From NCBI GenBank assembly GCA_030615435.1, contig JAUWZH010000071.1, positions 1 to 10,801 of the forward strand: DNA of 10,801 nt, read 5' to 3'. The DNA is from Candidatus Brocadiaceae bacterium (GTDB lineage Bacteria; Planctomycetota; Brocadiia; SM23-32). Shown here one piece after another: positions 1 through 4,500 of the stretch (positions are counted from its first letter, which is position 1; each line of letters starts with the position of its first letter). A program made the translations under genes and the position numbers. The notes beneath the pieces were generated by a model. The model saw only the letters and a list, made by a program, of their open reading frames with translations, searched no databases and was not told the origin of the DNA.

Positions 1-231
1 AGAAGGCTTCCTGTAGTAGGCGTTTACCGCGTCGAGATAGCCTTGGAGCTTCTCCCCTCAGAGCCGAAACCCTTCTTCGATCCATTATAGGTCTCCGCAA
101 GTGCCCTGTAAACGAACTGGAGGCGCCCTGGCGTCGGCGACGAGCGCCCTCATACGCCCCCGGAGCAAGAGCAAGAAAGGCTTTCTTCGAGTTGGTAACA
201 TCATCGCAAACGCCTCTTTCGGCGAATATGC
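1..231. other. Left-edge region without a recognisable gene
   Basis: I see no convincing gene here. A good minus-strand promoter (separate entry) points out of the window. Downstream of its predicted start site there is no ATG, GTG or TTG in any minus frame before the edge, so the first codon must lie outside the window, or the product is a leader or RNA. A minus frame at 1-57 reads in a protein-like way (GEKLQGYLDAVNAYYRKPS) but is closed by a TGA at 58-60 and has no start codon. With so little sequence I cannot decide between a long leader, the edge of a decayed gene and chance. Confidence 0.4.
84..112 (-). promoter_or_regulatory. Sigma70-type promoter reading out of the left edge
   Basis: On the minus strand TTTACA (112-107) is followed, after exactly 17 nt, by a perfect TATAAT (89-84). 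That is 5/6 plus 6/6 matches to the housekeeping consensus with ideal spacing, and one of the two best promoter matches I found. The predicted start is near position 77. It would be divergent from the URO-D gene. The gene or RNA it serves lies outside the window. Confidence 0.6.
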
Positions 232-259
232 TTGACAGGACAGAGCATGGGAGTACAGT
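232..259 (+). promoter_or_regulatory. Sigma70-type promoter of the URO-D gene
   Basis: A perfect TTGACA (232-237) is followed after 16 nt by TACAGT (254-259, 4/6 match to TATAAT). The predicted start near 266 gives a leader of about 80 nt before the ATG at 348. An in-frame open stretch reaches upstream of this promoter, but translation from there would start before the transcript does, which supports the downstream start codon. Confidence 0.55.
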
Positions 260-331
260 ATCTGAGGCGGCGGAAGCGAGAACAAGCCTTGCACGGTCGG
301 ATGGGGAACCTCGCGCAAGGACATCCTTTGC

Positions 332-340
332 AAAGGAGGT
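332..340 (+). promoter_or_regulatory. Ribosome binding site that fixes the URO-D start
   Basis: AAAGGAGGT is close to a full anti-Shine-Dalgarno complement and lies 7 nt before the ATG at 348. It decides the start, because the open frame runs back to about 192 without any comparable site. Confidence 0.85.
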
Positions 341-347
341 CAAGCAG

Positions 348-1484
348 ATGACTTCACGCGAACGTTTCTTGATGGCCCTGAACCATGAAGAGCCTGACAG
401 AGTGCCGATGCACGACAGCCTATGGTGTGCTGCTATTCGCCGCTGGCGACGTGAGGGGCTGCCGAGAGACGTTAACCCCGCAGAGTACTTCGACTTCGAG
501 CTGGTGACGTTCGCGGCGGATATCACACCTCGCTTTCCAGTGGAAACGCTTGAAGAGAACGAGGAATACATCCTCAGCACCACGCCGCATGGCGGCATAC
601 GCAGAGATCACAAGGACTATAGCACTACCCCGGAGATCGTAGACTACCCCGTCAAGACTCGTGAAGACTGGGAGAGGATCAAGGTGAGGTTGAAACCGGA
701 TCGGGACCGGGTGGACTGGGAGGGTGGCTGGCTGGCCGGAAGTGCGGAGGACGACCGAGGTGTTGATTCCATTCTCGAAATGGATCGCGCGGAGCAGAGA
801 CTGGGGCTGCCGGGTTTCCGCAAGGCCAGGGAACAAGGCAGGTTTATCGTCTACAGGATGGGCTTTGGCTACGACCGACTGCAGAATTACGTCCATACCG
901 AGCAGCTGCTCATCTTGATTGCCACGGAGCCGGATTGGGTGCGGGAGATGTACGAGACTAACGCGGAGCTATCCATAGCTATGTTTGAGATCATGAGAAA
1001 CGGCGGCTTTGAGTTCGATGCGGCGTGGATATTCTGTGACCTCGGCTACCGTAACGCCTTGCTCTTCTCTCCGCATCACTACGATGAGCAAATGCGTCCC
1101 ACCTTCAGAAAACTCGTTCACTACTTCAGGGATCGAGGGCTGCCCGTCATCCTTCATTCCTGTGGCTGCGTGAAGGAACTGATCCCTCGCTTCATCGAGG
1201 ACGGGCTCACGTGCCTTCAGCCTCTGGAAGTCAAGGCGGGCATGGACGTGGTTCAACTGAAAAAGGATTTCGGCGACCAACTGGCCTTCATGGGTGGGAT
1301 TGACATCAGGGCTATGTTCAATCCTGATCCCGGCGTGATAGAGAAGGAGATAAGCACCAAGATACCCATTGCCAAAGAAGGGGGTGGTTACATTTATCAC
1401 TCTGACCATTCAGTGCCTGACACCGTGAGTTTCGAGCAATATGAGCGGGTACTGAAGTTAGCGAGGCAGTACGGGGCGTACTGA
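348..1484 (+). CDS. URO-D superfamily protein (uroporphyrinogen decarboxylase-like, not HemE)
   Basis: The 378-aa product has the TIM-barrel fold family of uroporphyrinogen decarboxylase and of the MtaA/CmuA corrinoid methyltransferases. Its start, MTSRERFLMALNHEEPDRVP, is typical of the large group of uncharacterised URO-D-like proteins. An HSCGC motif lies at about residues 270-274 and a GGIDIR motif at about 316-321. The His-x-Cys pair recalls the zinc ligands of methyl-transferring members. The N-terminal Arg-rich coproporphyrinogen-binding signature of true HemE is absent, so a haem-pathway role is unlikely. Length is normal and there is no signal peptide, so it should be cytosolic. It has its own promoter (232-259) and a strong RBS. 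Its stop codon is followed after 18 nt by the first copy of a direct repeat. The substrate is unknown; a role in one-carbon or methyl transfer is an inference from the superfamily. Confidence 0.9.
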   Translation: MTSRERFLMALNHEEPDRVPMHDSLWCAAIRRWRREGLPRDVNPAEYFDFELVTFAADITPRFPVETLEENEEYILSTTPHGGIRRDHKDYSTTPEIVDYPVKTREDWERIKVRLKPDRDRVDWEGGWLAGSAEDDRGVDSILEMDRAEQRLGLPGFRKAREQGRFIVYRMGFGYDRLQNYVHTEQLLILIATEPDWVREMYETNAELSIAMFEIMRNGGFEFDAAWIFCDLGYRNALLFSPHHYDEQMRPTFRKLVHYFRDRGLPVILHSCGCVKELIPRFIEDGLTCLQPLEVKAGMDVVQLKKDFGDQLAFMGGIDIRAMFNPDPGVIEKEISTKIPIAKEGGGYIYHSDHSVPDTVSFEQYERVLKLARQYGAY

Positions 1485-1502
1485 CCGGCAGGTCGGGCTC
1501 CG

Positions 1503-1638
1503 GTTCACTTGCGGCGAGAAAGCCCAGGAGGTAAAGGTTCGAGGTCCGCTCGTGCAATCGGCCGTCGTACGTGTGGGAAATCTCGGCTGATAGCAGCCCG
1601 CAAATTGCGTGAGCCGCCAGCAGCGGGCGCTAGTGGCG
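1503..1638 (+). repeat. Direct repeat copy 1 (structured intergenic element)
   Basis: This ~136-nt element matches 2994-3127 in the same orientation. Both begin with GTTCACTTGCGG and diverge for about 40 nt at constant spacing. They then share a core with an identical 32-nt block (here 1570-1601), and end in CGCTAGT plus a few bases. Visible pairings are TGTGG (1572-1576) with CCGCA (1598-1602), enclosing GCTG (1586-1589) with CAGC (1594-1597); an outer GCAAT (1554-1558) with ATTGC (1604-1608); and a terminal CGCCA (1615-1619) with TGGCG (1634-1638). It starts 18 nt after the URO-D stop and ends 30 nt before the next ATG, so it is 3' tail of one gene and 5' leader of the next. I do not recognise it as a known riboswitch, ribozyme, attC site or REP family. 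Confidence 0.85.
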
Positions 1639-1653
1639 AAGGTTTAGAGGAAG

Positions 1654-1659
1654 AGGAGG
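1654..1659 (+). promoter_or_regulatory. Ribosome binding site of the 73-aa gene
   Basis: AGGAGG lies 9 nt before the ATG at 1669, inside a purine-rich run just downstream of repeat copy 1. It is strong evidence that this small open frame is translated. Confidence 0.75.
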
Positions 1660-1668
1660 CATTGAGGG

Positions 1669-1890
1669 ATGGCAAAGCAGAAACGAGGACATTCGAAGGA
1701 CCAGCGGCGCGATCCTCAGGACTTGCTGCAAGAGGCAATGCGACTACCCGGAGTAAAGGAAGTCATGCAGGTGTACGGGGAGTGGCAGACGATTGAAGAG
1801 GTGACACGCGCGCACCGTCAGGTCATGGCGCCCAAGCGAGTTGTGTCTGTGTCCAACCATTCCGAGCCTCTAACCACTGGTAAGTCCTGA
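1669..1890 (+). CDS. Small hypothetical protein paired with the peptidase gene
   Basis: This 73-aa soluble, charged protein is not one I recognise. The first 15 residues are basic and polar. Residues about 16-54 (QDLLQEAMRLPGVKEVMQVY onward to AHRQVM) look like two or three amphipathic helices. The tail (APKRVVSVSNHSEP...) looks extended. There is no membrane segment, signal peptide or metal motif. A good AGGAGG site precedes the ATG, and the TGA stop is 10 nt before the next ATG and overlaps that gene's Shine-Dalgarno, so the two genes are almost surely co-transcribed and translationally coupled. Position and size suggest a partner, adaptor, inhibitor or substrate of the downstream peptidase, but this is only inference from coupling. 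The closeness of the repeat just upstream may influence its translation. Confidence 0.75.
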   Translation: MAKQKRGHSKDQRRDPQDLLQEAMRLPGVKEVMQVYGEWQTIEEVTRAHRQVMAPKRVVSVSNHSEPLTTGKS

Positions 1891-1894
1891 GGAG
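1889..1894 (+). promoter_or_regulatory. Ribosome binding site overlapping the upstream stop codon
   Basis: GAGGAG overlaps the TGA (1888-1890) of the 73-aa gene and lies 6 nt before the ATG at 1901. This layout is typical of translational coupling. Confidence 0.75.
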
Positions 1895-1900
1895 CACCTG

Positions 1901-2980
1901 ATGCCGACCTGGAGCGGGATTCTTGAAGAACTCAACCACTCGAGGGGGAGCGATGGCCGCCCCCAGTTCGACACGATTCGCCGCAGTTATTTGATCCGTC
2001 TCCATGAGCACACCAACCGTCAGACTATCCTCTACGCCTCCAAGTGGACACAGCATGATCCAAATGTGCCACCAGAGACGATTAGTATCGTCGACGAAGA
2101 TCTCCAGGGCATTATGGAGGTCATTCATGGGCTCTCAGGCCCAAACCTGGACCTCATTCTCCACAGCCCAGGCGGCTCATTGGAGGCGGCGGAGGCTCTG
2201 GTGATCTACCTCCGCTCGAAGTTCAAGCACATCCGCGTCATCGTACCTCAGATGGCCATGTCAGCAGCGACGATGATTGCCTGCGCCGCAGACGTCGTCG
2301 TCCTGGGCAAGCACTCGTTCCTCGGGCCGATAGATCCGCAGATTATTCTCAACACGGAGCTGGGTCAGCGGATGGTGCCAGTCGAGGCCATTACGGAGCA
2401 GTTTGAACGGGCCAAGGAAGAATGCCAGGACCCAGCCAAGATGGGAGCGTGGCTTCCGATGCTGAGGCAGTACGGGCCGGACTTGCTGGTTCAGTGCAAG
2501 AACGCGACAGAGCTGTCCCGCGAACTCGTTCGAAAATGGCTCGCCGACCACATGTTTAAGGACGATACCGAGGGACGCTCGAAATCAAGAGACATCGCCC
2601 AATGGCTCTCCGAGCACAAACGCTTCAAGAGCCACCGGCGCCACATCCCCAGAGCCGAACTGGAAGAGAGGGGACTCAAAATCGTCCACCTTGAGAGCGA
2701 TCAGCCCCTTCAGGACTTGGTTCTTTCGGTCTTCCACGCGACGACACACACGTTCCAAGGCACAAACGCGGTAAAGATCATTGAGAATCACTTGGGAAGG
2801 GCTTTCATTAAGCAAGTTCAGGCCATCCCCATTCCGGCCCTTACTCCCGCGGCGCCACCAGCCCAGCGGGCTCCGGGTTTGGGTCCTCCCCAAGTCGCGC
2901 CTCCCGTTGAGCAGCAACGGCCACAGGTGCCGCAAAACGCTTTATGCCCAACGGATGAACCGGGAGATGAGCGACAGTAA
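1901..2980 (+). CDS. SDH_sah-family (SppA/ClpP-fold) serine peptidase
   Basis: The 359-aa product belongs to the serine dehydrogenase proteinase (SDH_sah) branch of the ClpP/SppA crotonase-like fold. A LILHSPGGSLEAAEAL stretch (about residues 85-100) gives the SPGG oxyanion-hole motif. The run VPQMAMSAATMIACAADVVV (115-134) contains the predicted nucleophile Ser121, and GKHSFLGPIDPQ (136-147) is the family hallmark that follows. A lysine or histidine from the helical region at about 165-250 should complete the site; I cannot assign it. There is no signal peptide or transmembrane helix, so unlike SppA it is probably cytosolic. The last 50 residues are rich in Pro and Gln, likely a flexible tail. 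It is coupled to the 73-aa gene upstream, and its stop is followed after 13 nt by repeat copy 2. The physiological substrate is unknown. Confidence 0.9.
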   Translation: MPTWSGILEELNHSRGSDGRPQFDTIRRSYLIRLHEHTNRQTILYASKWTQHDPNVPPETISIVDEDLQGIMEVIHGLSGPNLDLILHSPGGSLEAAEALVIYLRSKFKHIRVIVPQMAMSAATMIACAADVVVLGKHSFLGPIDPQIILNTELGQRMVPVEAITEQFERAKEECQDPAKMGAWLPMLRQYGPDLLVQCKNATELSRELVRKWLADHMFKDDTEGRSKSRDIAQWLSEHKRFKSHRRHIPRAELEERGLKIVHLESDQPLQDLVLSVFHATTHTFQGTNAVKIIENHLGRAFIKQVQAIPIPALTPAAPPAQRAPGLGPPQVAPPVEQQRPQVPQNALCPTDEPGDERQ

Positions 2981-2993
2981 GCGTGGACTACGA

Positions 2994-3127
2994 GTTCACT
3001 TGCGGGCAGGAAACACAAAAGGCGAAAGCCCAAGTTGTCTCTATGCAATTGGGCGCCGTGCGTGTGGGAAATCTCGGCTGATAGCAGCCCGCGACTCGCC
3101 TGAGCCGGCGGCAGCGCGCTAGTCGCC
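2994..3127 (+). repeat. Direct repeat copy 2 (structured intergenic element)
   Basis: This ~134-nt element is the partner of 1503-1638, in the same orientation. Its identical 32-nt block is at 3061-3092. The conserved hairpin GCTG/CAGC and the TGTGG/CCGCG stem are kept, the latter with a U-A to U.G change. The outer GCAAT/ATTGC stem of copy 1 is lost, and GGCG (3052-3055) can instead pair with CGCC (3097-3100). A terminal GGCG (3107-3110) with CGCC (3124-3127) replaces the differently composed terminal stem of copy 1. It starts 13 nt after the peptidase stop codon, lies between two convergent genes, and its last bases contain the stop codon of the minus-strand gene. As a hairpin-rich element between convergent genes it could also end transcription, though there is no T-tract. 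Confidence 0.85.
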
Positions 3128-4096
3128 ACGCCCGGAGATCACAACGTTTCTCCATCCATCAACACAGGCTATCCACTGGTTCGCTCCGAGCCGGTGGGCG
3201 TCAATGTGGTGCATGCCCTCTGCGTTCCACCCGGTTCCGGTCGGGCCGAGCACCGGGTTTCCGGGCAATTCCCTTTCCTCGTAAAGCAAGGGCGTAAGCT
3301 CAGTTATTTGAAACGCCCTCACCTGGTTTCCATACGTAGGCTCGTCGTCTTGGGTGAACCTGATAATCCGGTCGCCGTCCGCTAGGACCCTGCCTCCCGG
3401 CCTGGCGATATTGAAGTCTGCCGAAACAATGGGACTTCGCGGATGCTCCCTGAAAGGCCCCATTAGCTCATCACTGCAGTAGAGCCGAAGAATGTCATTC
3501 GACCTTTCCCCGGCAAACAGCCACCACTTACCTCCATGGCGAAATATGGATGGATCCACGTAGTGTCCTCTAAGCATGATCCTTACGAAAGTCCAACTCG
3601 TCGGGAACTCGACTGCCCGGTATAGCCTGATGGCACAGGCTGCGTTGGTTTCCGGAATCATATAGTATTCGTTGTTCCACCGGAACACGTAAGGGTACGA
3701 CAGATGAAAGGGCTCGTCGAGAACGACCTTTTCGTATGTCCACCGCAGTCCATCATCACTCGTCGCAAGCCCTATGTCCCCCTGCCCCGTCTTCCTATTC
3801 ATCACTTCGAAAAACATGTACCACCTGGAATCATGTTTTACCATGAACGGGTCCGCAACAAACAGCGCATCCACGTCGGTCACATCTTTGGCCGTGAGGA
3901 CTGGATTGCTCACGTCCTCGTGTGGAATGAACCGGGATGGCGAGGTGCCTCTATATATCCCAATCGCCCACTCAGTCTCGCGTCGTACGAAGGGCACATG
4001 TCCGTGTCTTGCAACATACAGCCCGGCAAGAAAACCTATCGCTAGAAAACCAATACTGAGGACGGCAAGCCCGCAGCGCCTGCTCCACCTTGACAT
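3119..4096 (-). CDS. Membrane-anchored five-bladed beta-propeller protein (GH43-like / GINT1 N-terminal-like)
   Basis: The 325-aa product begins with a basic n-region (RWSRR) and one hydrophobic segment at about residues 9-28, a signal anchor placing the rest outside the membrane. The remainder resembles the GH43-like propeller domain also seen at the N terminus of plant glucosamine inositolphosphorylceramide transferase. Visible marks are ADPFMV (81-86), WYMFFEV (92-98), HLSYPYVF (131-138), YYMIPET (144-150), HYVDPSIF (178-185) and WNAEGMHHID (290-299). The acidic residues at 82, 97, 149 and 181 are candidates for catalysis or sugar binding. The start at 4096 is chosen over 4144 because GGAGGGAGGG precedes it. 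A glycan-related extracytoplasmic role is likely, but hydrolase activity is not proven. The last two residues and the stop lie in repeat copy 2, so the C terminus may have been reset. Confidence 0.82.
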   Translation of the reverse strand: MSRWSRRCGLAVLSIGFLAIGFLAGLYVARHGHVPFVRRETEWAIGIYRGTSPSRFIPHEDVSNPVLTAKDVTDVDALFVADPFMVKHDSRWYMFFEVMNRKTGQGDIGLATSDDGLRWTYEKVVLDEPFHLSYPYVFRWNNEYYMIPETNAACAIRLYRAVEFPTSWTFVRIMLRGHYVDPSIFRHGGKWWLFAGERSNDILRLYCSDELMGPFREHPRSPIVSADFNIARPGGRVLADGDRIIRFTQDDEPTYGNQVRAFQITELTPLLYEERELPGNPVLGPTGTGWNAEGMHHIDAHRLGANQWIACVDGWRNVVISGRGD

Positions 4097-4103
4097 AGTG
4101 TGT

Positions 4104-4113
4104 CCCTCCCTCC
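4104..4113 (-). promoter_or_regulatory. Ribosome binding site fixing the start of the propeller gene
   Basis: On the minus strand GGAGGGAGGG lies 7 nt before the ATG at 4096. The alternative in-frame ATG at 4144 has no comparable site, and the shorter product has a cleaner membrane anchor. Confidence 0.75.
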
Positions 4114-4500
4114 GTGGTGACAATCCGGCGTTGGAAAACACCAAACACGCCTGCCGGTAGCCCGAATGCCGCGAAGCAGCGTACCCCTTTCCCGGCCAGA
4201 GTTCAAGGGAAACCTGCGGGCAGGCGGGGGCAAGACCTGCCCGAGGGGATTGGGGTTAGGTCTCCAGAACTCGTTTTTCCGCCTCATCCTGAAAAGCGCG
4301 CAAAGTCGTTCGAAGCACCCCCGATGAATCCGGTCGAGGGCCGGAGAAAGGCTCGTTGTTTCACGCTCATCGTGGTAAAATGAGCCACAGGCACACAGGG
4401 ACGAGCGCTAAGAAGACGGGGGAGGGAAGCGGATAATCGCGAGCGCCGTCGTGCGGTCGCGGGCAATTGCGCCGTCAGGAAAACGGCAAGGGGGTTTGTC
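4114..4500. other. Divergent intergenic region
   Basis: This gap separates the minus-strand propeller gene from the plus-strand MBL fusion gene and must hold both promoters. No clear pair of boxes is visible. A TAAAAT at 4376-4381 could be a -10 box for the plus strand, but its best upstream box (TTGTTT, 4356-4361) is only 14 nt away. An 8-bp hairpin is listed separately. A short GCAATTGC palindrome lies at about 4464-4471. The open frames crossing here have no family resemblance. Confidence 0.5.
4217..4243. repeat. Perfect 8-bp inverted repeat
   Basis: CGGGCAGG (4217-4224) pairs perfectly with CCTGCCCG (4236-4243) around an 11-nt loop. It lies between divergent promoters, where a terminator would be unexpected, and has no T-tract. 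It may be an operator or an RNA hairpin in the leader of either gene. Confidence 0.45.

Noticed and set aside
1..110. A third copy of the direct repeat on the minus strand (CACTTGCGG is shared)
   Set aside because: Only nine bases match, and the conserved core is absent at the expected distance.
192..347. N-terminal extension of the URO-D protein
   Set aside because: The extra 52 residues are low-quality sequence that covers the promoter, and a near-perfect RBS marks the ATG at 348.
348..1484. HemE, true uroporphyrinogen III decarboxylase
   Set aside because: The N-terminal Arg-rich substrate signature of HemE is missing and the sequence resembles the uncharacterised URO-D-like group.
1530..1550. 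tRNA T-arm-like GGTTCGAGGTCC in repeat copy 1
   Set aside because: No acceptor, D or anticodon arms can be folded around it, and copy 2 does not keep it.
1572..1602. Group II intron domain V or hammerhead ribozyme in the repeat core
   Set aside because: The AGC...GAAA...GUU pattern of domain V and the CUGAUGA/GAAA core of hammerheads are not present; CTGATAG is only a partial resemblance.
1503..3127. The two repeats as canonical integron attC sites
   Set aside because: Their ends do not show the RYYYAAC and GTTRRRY core boxes (the start is GTTCACT, the end GCTAGT plus variable bases), and there is no integron integrase in view. The layout is cassette-like but the site is not a known attC.
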